Source: Cristatella mucedo
Lineage: Eukaryota; Bryozoa; Phylactolaemata; Cristatellidae
Reading direction: 5' to 3'
Length of the DNA: 64,000 nucleotides
NCBI GenBank assembly: GCA_009760855.2
Contig: WPIO01000006.1
Location: 10,647,501-10,711,500 of the forward strand
Part shown: positions 42,256 to 52,890 of the stretch, one piece after another
How positions within the stretch are numbered: the stretch's first letter is position 1
Layout: each line of letters starts with the position of its first letter
Notes under the pieces: generated by a model
Databases searched by the model: none
The model's input: only the letters and a program-made list of their open reading frames with translations
What the model was told of the DNA's origin: nothing
Program-made: the position numbers and the translations under genes

Positions 42256-43395
42256 TGCTCTGCACCATGACGAAGCGGTTACCAGGCATGGTGGGCTGCA
42301 CGCTAGCATCGGGCGCTGCGATACGGCTGCTGGTCATGAATATTTTCCAGCTTTGCGCTCGGTTACTTGGACAACGGTGTGTTGCACGTTTATACTTCTG
42401 CCGATTAGTCGGAGATCAAACGCTGCCTGCCGGTATTTTCTCCTTGCAATTTGCTAGTGTCCTGGCAACTGGGATGGTTATCGCTCGGACAGTTTTATCA
42501 CTCTTTTTGCCAAGCGGCAAGAGAGCAATAAATGTTGTAAATATGCATAGCACTGTATGGACACTCAGACCACCAGTGAGTCTGCCCTCGTGTGATAGCG
42601 ACCTTCGAGATATGATACCTGGATTTCGGGGTCAACTGGCGTGTTCGCTAGTACCCGGTGCCAAGACGTGCGGCGAGACGGCTGTCGAGATATCTCAAGC
42701 TTTTTTCGTCTGCAGGCGATACCTGCACTAGTGTCGCAGCAGCAGCAGCTGCAGCGGGTTCTCCCAAGTCGGTGAATCGACTGTATGGTAAAAGCTGCCG
42801 GCTTCTTGGGCGTAGGCTTGAATGGAGATGGCAGCAGGCCGTGCTCGGTGCGCCCAACATTGCCTCCTGAAGCCCTTGGGTTGCATGCGATCATGATTTC
42901 TACGATGTGACAAGTGTGTGGATTATGAGTGACTATGTGGGATGAATGCTGCTGCTCCCAGTAATGACCATTCCGGGCATTTTATTTTGTATCATCGATG
43001 GCAACCCTGTCATCTTTGATCACGTGCTATCTTGCTTGTGAAAGTTTTTTCTTGCTGATACCAGTGTGTACACCAGCTGCTGTTGCTATGATGCGATTTG
43101 GACAGCATTAATTTTGCAGCTGTCGTTTCACTCCAGGTTTGACGGAGTTTGTGAATGTCCCCCCCACCGATAATGGGTTCCTTTACTATGAAAGTGCTTT
43201 ATGTCTTCTCGAGACCCTCATTTGTAACATCGAAAATGTGTGACATCTCTGTTGGCTTCTCTTACCGGCACTCTCACTATTTCTCCCTCTGTCCTGTCTT
43301 GCTGTTTCTTGTTGTCTCTTTACCTCCTTGTCTATCTGACTGTTGGTTTCTCCATCTCTTTTCATCTGATTCTTACTTGATTTATTTTTCTTTTT
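42256..43395. other. Unassigned sequence
   Basis: Open frame 42267-42731 starts in a fair context (CACCATGACG) and has an AATAAA at 42527, but no recognised domain. A GCAGCAGCAGCAGCT repeat lies near 42737. Nothing else. Confidence 0.3.
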
Positions 43396-43466
43396 CTCCC
43401 TCTCTCTCTCTTTCTTTGTCTCTTTATCAATCATTAAGCACTGCTGTCAATCATTCAATCTATGTA

Positions 43467-44387
43467 TCTATAATAATAATAATAATAATAATAATGCACT
43501 TGATGAAGCGCCCTCAGAGAACTCAATCTTTTTCTAGGCGTTTTACATTTGCTGCAAAGGGAAATGCAATTGAATGGTGAGTAATATCATGCTTAATAAA
43601 CAAACAAAATGAATAACATGGTTAGGGGTGACATGCACACGGTCAGCATGCAAATGTGGTTAGTGGCAGCATGCACAGTGTCAGCATGCATAAGCACATG
43701 AAGGACGAATCACAAGGACCCACTAGACGCTGTCCTAAATAGGTTTGTTTTGAAGTTCTTTTTAAATGTGGTCAAGTCAGGGGTTGTTCTGATGCAAGTC
43801 GGGAGGGAGTTCCAGGCTTTGGGAGCATACGAACTAAATGCACAGTCTCCAAAGGATTTGAGGTTTGTACGAGGTATTTGTAGACTGTTGGATTCCGAAA
43901 AGCGGATGGTACGTTGCTTGGCCTGATGGGGGAGTAGATCTGACAGATAGGCTGGAGCTAAAGAATGAAGTGACCTAAAAGTGAGCGACAAAACCTTGAA
44001 GTCGATCCGTTGCTTGACTGGTAGCCAGTGCAGGTCGGCGAGAAGTGGTGTGATGTGGCAACTGTGCCGCTCACGACAGACAAGCCTAGCTGTGGAGTTG
44101 TGCACCAGCTGCAATCGCCTGATCGCACATGCCGGTAGGCCAGTAAGCAGTTAGTTGCAGAAGTCGAGACGGGATGTCACGAATGCATGGACCAACTTGG
44201 ACATGGTATCCTTATCTAAACAAGCCCGAATTTTAGCAATGTTATGTAGCTGGAAGTAGGCAGATTTGACTGCGGAGCTGATGCGGTCGTCTAACGAGAG
44301 GTCACTTTGGAACATGACACCTAGATTTCGAGCTGATTCAACAGGAGATATGCCGGCAGAGCCAATTTTGAGCGTCAGCCTTTCCAT
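43467..44387 (-). mobile_element. LINE-B, best 3' copy, minus strand
   Basis: Begins with (AATA)n and ACTTGATGAAGCGCCCTCAG. In the coding direction it contains AYFQLHNIAKIRACLDKDTM, VHAFVTSRLDFCN, a stop, then MQLVHNSTARLVCRERHSCH, HWLPVKQRIDFKVLSLTFRS, FGDCAFSSYAPKAWNSLPTC and FKTNLFRTASSGSL. It covers the RT thumb and C-terminus plus the 3' UTR; 5'-truncated at about 44387. This order defines LINE-B for the other copies. Confidence 0.95.
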
Positions 44388-44700
44388 CTATCTGTCTATC
44401 TATCAATATATCCCTTGCACTGTCTGTTGGTCTATATTACCTTTCTCTTTTCTGTCATCTCGTTTATGCTCTTCATTCTTATCTCCATTCTCTCCCTTCT
44501 CTCTCTCATATCTCTCTTTATTCTCTTACACTATTTTGTCTGTCTTTCTGCCTCTTTGTCTGTCTCTCTGTCTGTCTGTCTCTCTTTGTCTCTGTCTGTC
44601 TCTCTGTCTGCCTCTGTCTGTCAGTCAGTCAGTCTCTGTCTGTCTGTCTGTCTGTCTGTCTATCCCTCGCCTCATCCTCTCTCTTTCTCTCTGTGTGCTG
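44388..44700. repeat. CTAT/CTGT-rich microsatellite region
   Basis: Starts with (CTAT)n at the LINE-B truncation point, then CTGTCTGT repeats. Confidence 0.85.
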
Positions 44701-44739
44701 CTGCTGTGTCTTGTCTCTCGGCGTGCAGCCAATGCGCAC

Positions 44740-44823
44740 ACGCACGCACGCATGTATGCACGCACGGACACACACACATTCACACACACACACACACACA
44801 CACACGCACGCACGCACGCGCAC

Positions 44824-44854
<31 letters not shown>

Positions 44855-44856
44855 GT
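44740..44856. repeat. (CA)n/(CACG)n microsatellite
   Basis: ACACACAC with CGCACGCACG interruptions. Confidence 0.95.
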
Positions 44857-45659
44857 GCTGTCGTCCTATTTTTAGCTCCCGCTGCAACAAATGATTCAAG
44901 CCTTGCCAAGGTCAACTGAAAATTTATAGTCAGCATTGCTGTTTAGGAAACCCCTACATGAGTTCACAGCCGGTGGGAGGACCTGCTGTTCATTGCTACT
45001 GCCCAGTCTAGATCCCTCCAGCGAATAAGCTTCGAGCTGCTGGTTGCTACCTACTGCCAGGTAGACTCTTAGATGATTTGTAGCTGACCTTTCACGGGAA
45101 CGCCCAAATAACGGCCATGTTCCTGCAAGTGATATAAAAACTAAGCTGTTTAAACCTGCAAAGGAGCTGCCTGTTTATGACCACACGGATTTTGTTTACA
45201 TTTTTTTAAGATACACTTTCCCTTTACTAAATTGAACCAGGTAGGAAGTCTGGTTGACTAACGTTGCTAGGGGCTTCGCCATTAGCTCGAGCGAAGCACC
45301 ACGGTTGAGCAAATCTTCGAATGTGTTGGTAGTTCGAGCAGTAGCGGTATCAGAGAAGCCTTTGTGAATTTAACCTCGACATCGTTGGTTGTGCTGGTAG
45401 CAAATTTCTTCCGGATGTACTAGGCTTTGTCTTGGAAATCGGTCATTCGACCTACAAGTAGCACACACAGCACAGCCATCTCTAGTCTGTCCAGAGTAAG
45501 GGTGCAGCTAGTCAAGTGGGCACAAGGATGGCGTCTGCCACCTCACCCAGCAGTTTGTATCCGCCGTTTCTCTTGCTTCCATTTCTTGTAACTTTTTCTG
45601 CATCATTTTTCATTTCCGAGTAATTTGGACTTGCCCCTGTGGCTTGGCTCTTTCATCTA
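44857..45659. other. Unassigned sequence
   Basis: No gene or repeat recognised. Confidence 0.3.
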
Positions 45660-45780
45660 TCTGTTGGCTACCGAATGCGTACCGAAAGCCGCTTAGGCTG
45701 TGAGTGCGCTATACAAAACTCTCCTGCGTAACACCCACATGGTCTTTATGACTTTGTGGAGTTACTGACGGAGATATAAT
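45660..45780 (+). mobile_element. LINE-A 3' terminus
   Basis: CTGTTGGCTACCGAATGCGT, ACCGAAAGCCGCTTAGGCTG, CACCCACATGGTCTTTATGA and GGAGTTACTGACGGAGATA. Truncated 5'. Confidence 0.92.
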
Positions 45781-45782
45781 CT

Positions 45783-46555
45783 ACCGTCCTGCTTTCTTGC
45801 TACATAACATTGCTCAAGTTCGGGCTTGCCTAGATAGGGACATTGCAACTAAATTGGTCCATGCATTTCTGACATCTCGTCTCGACTTCTGTGACTCACT
45901 GCATGCTGGTCCACCGGCCTGTGCAGTCAGGCGCTTCCAGTTGGTGAAAAACTCTGCAGCCAGGCTTGTCTGCCGTGAGCGTCACAGTTGCCACATCACG
46001 CCACTTTTCACCGACCTGCTTTGGCCTCCCAGTCGAGCAGATTTCAAGGTTCTATTGCTCACTTTTAGGTCCCTCCATTCTCTGGCTCCAGCCTACCTAT
46101 AAGACCTACTGTCCCACCGGGCTAGGCATCGTACAACCTGCTTTTCTGACTCAAATCATCTAGCTGTGCATCGAACGAACTTCAAACCCTTTGGAGATCG
46201 TGTCTTTAGTTCGTATGCTCCCAAAGCCCGCAACTTCCGACTGACGTCACGGCATCCCCTGACATGACATTTTAAAAGAAGCTAGAAACGCATCTGTTTA
46301 TTAAAGCATTTATTGGCCCTGGTCATTTGTCCTTTGTGTGATTGTTCGTGCTGACACTGCTTACTGCCACTAACCATATTTGCATACTGATTCTGTGCAT
46401 GTCACCTCTAACCATGTTATGCTTGTTGACATTGAGCATGCCACCACTAACCATTCGATCATGCCTCCTTTACAGCATATGTAAAGTGCCTAGAAAGAGA
46501 TTAAGTTCTCCGAGGGCGCTATACAAATATATTATTATTATTACTATTATTATCT
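45783..46555 (+). mobile_element. LINE-B 3' third, plus strand
   Basis: HNIAQVRACLDRDIATKLVH, AFLTSRLDFCDSLHAGPPAC, SAARLVCRERHSCHITPLF, a short deletion where LPVKQRID should be, FKVLLLTFRSLHSLAPAYL, a stop, then the 3' UTR and CGCTATACAAATATATTATT with (ATT)n. It starts 3 bp after the LINE-A terminus. Confidence 0.92.
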
Positions 46556-47639
46556 ATTACCGTTTGACAATGCACTGATGCCATAGCAGCGCTGTGAATA
46601 CACAGTGGCTATAATAGATGCAGCTTGGACAGGAGCCTTTGCACGGGATACGAGCCTTTGCACTCCTGTTCTTGCATACAGCCTCGGTAAGGGGGGGGGG
46701 GTCTAATCGGGCTTCTGGTGGCCAGGTATAATTAGAGCAGCTTCGTAGCATGCCTCAGTGATGAACAGTGATGAACTACTGGGCATGGTGTATTGACGTT
46801 GAACGTCTATGGGCAAACGGTGCACACTCTATCAGCCCTTGCTGCTCCAGTTCAGGGGTTTGCCACCTTTTGGCTGTCTGGGTAAACGAGTGCCACTCTG
46901 TTCTGAAGTCATCTTCAATATCTTCTGCACCATGCTGGGTCGTGCTGCTGCTGAGCGTATATTGCCTTCTGCTGCGCATACAGCACTTGACATAGGAGGA
47001 TTAAACTTGTATTTTGACGTAATCGTTCAGTATACCGATGAGTGCATACCGTTTAGCTTAGCACCACTCATTGATTTTGTGAGCAACAGGTCGGGATGCG
47101 GGTAGCCAAAGTGGTTTGTTCGAAGAGTGCGATGGACGGTCTGCTAGCGCTGGGCGTGCACCATTTCGCTGATGGGAAATGCCCGTATGCTTATAGTGCT
47201 GCTTTCAACCATAAGGTTACAGGCCTTGTCTATTTCAGGACCTGTGTCGGGTTGGCCTGCGCTACATTTGAATTCTTTTGACCTGTACCGACCCTGTCTT
47301 CCTCGCATCGTAATGGGTGGGGGAAGTGAGACGCGAGCGTCAAACAAGCTCGATCCAAGTCTGTGAATGGAACGGCTGTTGGGTAGCGATTGGTCACCCT
47401 TTTCTTGTCATAAGGTCCTGCGCCCACCTAGAGGGTAACGTGTCAGTTCGCAAATGTGGCACTTAGTCTATTTGAATGGAAAAATCGTGGCCTTGGAGCG
47501 GTTGAGTGGCACCCCTAGAAGTTTCCGCCCGGATCATCTCAGCTCGGCTGCAACGGCATGTTAGGGGGTCAGCTGGGCCGACTGTCTTCGATAAGAAATG
47601 CTGCTAGCCTCCATCGGTGGAGCCGATGCTTCATCCATT
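46556..47639. other. Unassigned sequence
   Basis: Short overlapping frames at 46768-47366 without recognised domains; poly-G of about 11 at 46689. Confidence 0.3.
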
Positions 47640-47780
47640 ATACATAATTCATTTGCACGGCGCCCCAAGAGAACTTAATCTCTATTCAGGCGCTTCACAT
47701 ATGCCTGGGGGCTCGAGCCCACGACCTCAGCCAGACCTTGGTCGGGGCGAGCACCTTAACTGCTGGACCAAACCAGCTCG
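47640..47780 (-). repeat. SINE-1 copy, minus strand (best copy)
   Basis: ATAATTCATTTGCACGGCGC, CCCAAGAGAACTTAATCTCT, ATTCAGGCGCTTCACATATG, GCTCGAGCCCACGACC, GGGCGAGCACCTTAACTGC, TGGACCAAACCAGC. The first three blocks are the LINE-B-type tail, the last three the tRNA-like head. Confidence 0.9.
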
Positions 47781-47814
47781 CATGACGATGTGACCTCATG
47801 CATGACCTGCGGGA

Positions 47815-48005
47815 CGTTATAATAGTGAAAATATATTTGTATAGCACCCTTAGAGAACTGAATGTCTCTCTCTAGGCACTTTACCGATGCTGCATATAAA
47901 GCATTACCAAATATTTGGTGGTAACATTCGAAACAACAGGCACAGCTTAAGCATGTACGTGCACATGAAGGACAAATCACAAAGATCCACCAAATGCTGT
48001 AATAA
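47815..48005 (-). mobile_element. LINE-B 3' end fragment, minus strand
   Basis: TTTGTATAGCACCCTTAGAG, TCTCTCTCTAGGCACTTTAC, then diverged 3' UTR to ATGCTGTAATAAAAAGG. Confidence 0.75.
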
Positions 48006-48197
48006 AAAGGTGACATGCATGACGTGGTGCGTGCACCTTGGGCATTCGGTTGTGCTGATGACCAGGCTGTAGCAGAAATATAAGGCAAGCAGGTCTGGGC
48101 AAGGCCAGTGCCTTGCAGGTGTGTGGCCGACGAGAACGAATCACTGAGAGATGCTGCCGACCTATTAGGCAGCTCCATTTCCCTGGGAGCTGAGCAC

Positions 48198-48452
48198 CTC
48201 TGCTGGAGCAGCTCTGCTGGGGCAGCTCTGCTGGAGCAGCTCTGCTGGGGCAGCTCGGCTGGGGCAGCTCGGCTGGGGCAGCTCGGCTGGGGCAGTTCTG
48301 CTGGGGCATCTCGGCTGGGGCAGCTCTGCTGGAGCAGCTCTGCTGGAGCAGCTCTGCTGGGGCAGCTCTGCTAGAGCAGCTCTGCTGGGGCAGCTCTGCT
48401 GAGGCAGCTCTGCTGGAGCGGCTCTGCTGGAGCGGCTCTGCTGGGTGCCTGA
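48198..48452. repeat. 15-bp minisatellite (GGGGCAGCTCTGCTG)
   Basis: About 17 units alternating between GGGGCAGCTCTGCTG, GGAGCAGCTCTGCTG and GGGGCAGCTCGGCTG. No frame contains stops because the unit is five codons long. Repeat peptides (Ser-Ala-Gly-Ala-type on +, Pro-Ala-Glu-Leu-Pro on -) are not evidence of a gene. Confidence 0.92.
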
Positions 48453-48659
48453 TTGCTGGTCAGAGCACCTGATCATCGCTCCTGCTCTGGCCCCATGCCC
48501 GCAATGAAGTCATGCAGTGACCGGCCCGACGTTGGCCATTGCTACTGCATCTGGTGAGATCGAAATTTAAAATTCACTGCATAGTCCGTGAATCATGCCA
48601 GACCTCTGCGTTTGTGGTGCATTGCATTCTCGATTGAAGATTCTCGGCTCCAAAGTATA

Positions 48660-48838
48660 GTAAAATGTATAAGGAAGTGGTAGCTGATTTAACAGCCTCA
48701 TTCGTGTAGTGGCAGAAGAGCCTCAATGGCTATCCCCATCGCTTGTATTGCACAATAGAAGATCGCCCACTGCAGGACTCGAACCCTCGACCTAGGTCGT
48801 GCAGTATGAGCAAGCATGTACCCCTGGGCTAAGACCCA
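48660..48838 (-). repeat. SINE-2 copy, minus strand
   Basis: AACAGCCTCATTCGTGTAGT, ATCGCCCACTGCAGGACTCG, AACCCTCGACC, GGGCTAAGACCCAG. Confidence 0.85.
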
Positions 48839-50227
48839 GAAATAGATGGGCTTGGTGGTCGGATGGGGGGGGGGCAAGTGGCAACCGGAATTCCGGCCTA
48901 TATGCCTTTCTGGATTGTTTGGTTGTCTCCATAAGGTTCAGTCTTTTGATTTTGCCAATTATGCTGTGGGGGGAGGTGGAAATTGTCGGTCCTTCTGTGC
49001 TTGCTTGACCAGTGGGATGGTGCACACGAGTGTACATCTGTAATAGCGTTTGCATAGGTTGCTCAGCCGGCCCTGTACTAAAAAGTGTCTGGGTGAAAAA
49101 AAGTCTGGGTTAGTTTTGGCATGAAATGTGCCTTTGCTCCGAGATTCCACCTGAAAGCCACATGTCCCGCTGAGAAAGCCGCGGTTCATAGATGCTTGTG
49201 ATAATTAATCGTAAGTGTTGCCATCCAATATGGATCAGCTTCAGATAACGATTCCATATTGCCCTCGATGTTCGAGCAGAAGCCCCACAGGTAATCTGGT
49301 AATTGCCGTCAGCCTGTCCATCTCCAGGTGGCTTTCTTTCGATAAGTTCACATGGAGACTTGTCGTTCGTGCAATGTCCTCGCACCTCTTTATCAATGGC
49401 TGGCTAGTTGAGAAGAAAATGCAACCTAACAACAAATTTTGAGGCGTGTCATGCGACTGCACTATTAAGACTATTCCAAACATTAGTCTTTTCAGGGTAG
49501 GGGTAGGTTCCATCTCGGTCAGCCATGCTCTCGATGCTGCGTGAAACATTGCAAATAGGAGGTCTGAATGCCTTAGGCATTCATCTTCGAAGGGAGACCT
49601 TCACAGTGCAAGGCTGCAGTGAAAGGGGCAATGGTACGTGCACGGTACCCTGCTTGCTCGTAGTCGCCGCAGGGATGCGATAATGCCAGCCGTGCGCGAT
49701 GCTGGTCTGGTAGGGCGACGTCGCTGTGGGCGGCTTGGTTGCCATGGATGCTGTGCCTTCTAGAAGCGCACCGTTGCAGCGAACTGCCTTTGATCTGCCT
49801 TCAGTGCAGACGTTATCTTGTAGGGACACGCGCAAACGTGGAGCGCATCGAAGATTAGTGACAGTGCTTCCTGCTTGATCGGTCAGCTCGATCTCATCAT
49901 TTCGCTGCGCCTCAGACTGGGCAAAGCGAAAGCTGTCGACTGCTCTGCTGTCTGGAAGTGTCTGTCGGACGATGCCAGGACAAATGGGCAGATACATCAC
50001 ATGCAAGTACTTGTGCATTGCATGCTTGCATCATCGCATGCCCTCGAAAAGCCACATCTTTTGAGAGCAGCGGTCGAACATCGGCAAACATGGCCGTTTG
50101 TGCTTACTTTTGAGACCGGTTCTGTCTGCTTTATTTCCCTATCTGTTTATGTAGAGAGGCAGAATGGCCGCTGCCGCCGTGGGACTCTGGAGGTAGCTCT
50201 AGATAGTGGGAGTCCCAGTCCCTTGGC
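48839..50227. other. Unassigned sequence
   Basis: A 145-codon minus-strand frame (complement 49581-50018) and shorter ones have no recognisable domain. No repeat family seen. Confidence 0.3.
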
Positions 50228-50570
50228 CTTGGTCCTAGGGCTTGCGTGGTGAAAGAAGCTTGTGCATTATGGGTCCCAGACTGCGTAACCCACTTCCACA
50301 AATCTTACTTAGTGAAATCTCCTCTCCTGTGGCCAACTTCGCTGCATCATTTCTGGTCGTCATGCGCTGCTGCTTCCGTGCTACTCACTTCCTCGACTGC
50401 CTGCCGCACTCAGCTGTGCTTCTCCACTTTCTTTTATCGCAAGAGGTGAAGTCTATTGACCGCCGTTAGCACGCCGAAAGTCGACGGAAGCTCCGAGTGA
50501 GCCAGAAAACTTTCCAGCGTAACGAGCACCTAGTCCTTGTGGCTTTGTGGAGTTACAAATTGAGAACTAC
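50228..50570 (+). mobile_element. LINE-A 3' end (old copy)
   Basis: Decodes GERSLCIMGPRLRNPLPQIL and LSQEVKSIDRR, diverged from [20 protein letters not shown] and LRETKSVGYR. The 3' UTR is recognisable (AACGAGCACCTAGTCCTTGT, GGCTTTGTGGAGTTAC). Confidence 0.85.
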
Positions 50571-50588
50571 CAAGAAAGAGGCCTCGGT

Positions 50589-50624
50589 CAGCTCTCGGTC
50601 GAAGCAACGACTGACCGAGAGCTG
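50589..50624. repeat. Perfect 12-bp inverted repeat
   Basis: CAGCTCTCGGTC (50589-50600) and GACCGAGAGCTG (50613-50624), 12-nt spacer, just downstream of the LINE-A end. Confidence 0.8.
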
Positions 50625-50989
50625 GCACACTCAAGGTCAGCAGCTGAGGTCTGCGGCATCCGGTGAGCGGTCAGTTTTCATAACTAACTAGTATAGCTAA
50701 CCCACTGGATCCAGACTAGCCTGCTCCGTCCGGTGGTCCTGCTTGGCCTGCCTTAGCTAGCGAAGTGCCTCGAGGCAGCCGAGAAACTCGGCTGGTCGAT
50801 CAGCTGCCACGCACGCCAGCCAGTCAGTTTCAGCCTCTGCCTGTTCGTGCCTCACCGCTTAAAGGGGCGTGTAAGTGGCTAACCAAGGTGCACTGGTCTC
50901 CTCGCGTAGCCCCGAGGCTGGAGGGAGGCTGGCTGAGCTGTCTTCATGAGTCACGTGGGTCACGGCTGTCTCGCAGCGCAAGCTGCTTT
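50625..50989. other. Unassigned sequence
   Basis: Nothing recognised. Confidence 0.3.
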
Positions 50990-51065
50990 CTATGCAGAAT
51001 CTTTAGAGTGCCTAGAAAGATATTCAGTTTTCAGAAGGTGCTGTACAAATGTAGTACTATTATTT
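50990..51065 (+). mobile_element. LINE-B 3' tail
   Basis: GAGTGCCTAGAAAGATATTC, AGAAGGTGCTGTACAAATGT, then a degenerate (ATT)n. Confidence 0.75.
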
Positions 51066-51318
51066 TGACAAGTCGTAGCGGACTCTATGTTTACCTTCCG
51101 GACTCTTGCCTACTCTTACAGTACGCCACCGCTCGGACTACTTCATGACCACCACGTGACCTCTAACCACCGTGCATCCTTTGGCAAGCCGAGATGGGCA
51201 TTCTGGATATCCTCTTCCTTGGCTATTTGGCCGACTCGGGCTGGTTCCTTATGACCTCGGAGATTTCTAGCCATGCCTGCAGCCGGCGTCTGGAAGAGGC
51301 TTCCCTTAGCCATTATCG
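51066..51318. other. Unassigned sequence
   Basis: Short unique spacer before the GA tract; no gene recognised. Confidence 0.3.
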
Positions 51319-51653
<335 letters not shown>

Positions 51654-51654
<1 letters not shown>

Positions 51655-52077
51655 AAGGTCGTGATGATTTTTCATTGCACCTGTTAGGACTGCGAAGCTT
51701 TGAACAGGGCGTTGTGGGTTCTGCCACATGAGCGACACATCGCCTTCTGCTTTGCTTCAACCAATTTTTATGGGCCGCCATGTTTGTCTCAGACCGCTGT
51801 AGGAATTTGGTTTGTTGCAAGGTGATCAAGCCAAAATGCTGATGCACTCACTGTGGATGGATGCGTGCCTGCTGCAAATGCTGAGTGTCTGTCTGCCTAA
51901 CGAGTAAGTCGAGTGCGCAAAATCATCCTGTTTGCGCGTGTGCATTTCCCAAGCCGACGTGTAGCTATACTGCCAAGGTTCAACCTTCATCAGAAGAGCT
52001 TATGAACCTTTATGGATACAAGCCTAGCAGCTGCTGTGATTGCACGTATGTCGTGACTTATGAAGTTGTGACATTAT
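51654..52077. other. Unassigned sequence
   Basis: No gene or repeat recognised. Confidence 0.3.
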
Positions 52078-52890
52078 AATAATACTAATAGTAATATTAA
52101 TAATTATAATAAGACTCATGTAGCACCCTAAGAGAACTTAATCTCTTTCTAGGCACTTTACATAAGCTGGATAGGAAGCATGTCAATTGGTTAGTGATGA
52201 CGTTCACAGTGTCAGCCCACATAAGTACGCTAAGGACAGTTCATACGTACCCAGCAAATGCTCTGAGGAACAGAAGTGGGGTTTAGCTTCTTTTAAATGT
52301 CGTCAAGTCAGGGTATGACAAGACGTAAATCGGGAGTGAGTTGCAGGCTTTGAGAGCGTATGAACTGAAGGCCTGGTCTCCAAAGGAATAGAGGTTGGTT
52401 AGCGGCACGGCTAAACGACTTAAATCAGAATAGTTGGTGGTATGCATAAAGTATTGCCAAAATGTAGGCCGGTGCAATAGAAAGAAGGGACCTAGAAGTA
52501 AGTGACTGAACCTTTACATCCACATACTGAACGATGGGAAACCAGTGTTGGTTGATGAGATGTAAAGGTGTAACTTTCAAGTCTCGACGTGCATGACAGG
52601 CAAGCCTAGCTATAGAGTTTTGCACCAATTTTAAGCCCATCATAGCACAAGGAGGAAGACCTGCAATTAACAGGTTATGTAAAAAAAAATGCTTGAACCA
52701 GTTTGTCTGTAGTATCCTTGTCTAAGCAGGCCCTGAATTTTGCAATGCTATGCTTGAGCCAGTTTGCCTGTATTATAATGGTCTAAACAGGCCCTGAATT
52801 TTGCAATGTTACGCAGCTGAAAGTTGGCAGATGTGACTGTGGAGCGGCTATGGTCATCGTGTGTAAGTTCGCTTCGGAACAGAACGTCAC
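52078..52890 (-). mobile_element. LINE-B (old copy), minus strand
   Basis: (AATA)-like start, CATGTAGCACCCTAAGAGAA, TCTTTCTAGGCACTTTACAT, 3' UTR and C-terminal segment (SFGDQAFSSYALKACNSLPI in the coding direction). A 60-bp tandem duplication within the copy, about 52690-52812, repeats GTCTAA(G/A)CAGGCCCTGAATT. Confidence 0.85.

Noticed and set aside
42267-42731. 154-codon frame with a fair start context and an AATAAA inside
   Set aside because: No domain, the poly(A) signal lies within the frame, and it begins at the end of a CT repeat.
47977-48476. Frames over the 48-kb array (Pro-Ala-Glu-Leu-Pro repeats)
   Set aside because: Same minisatellite artefact.
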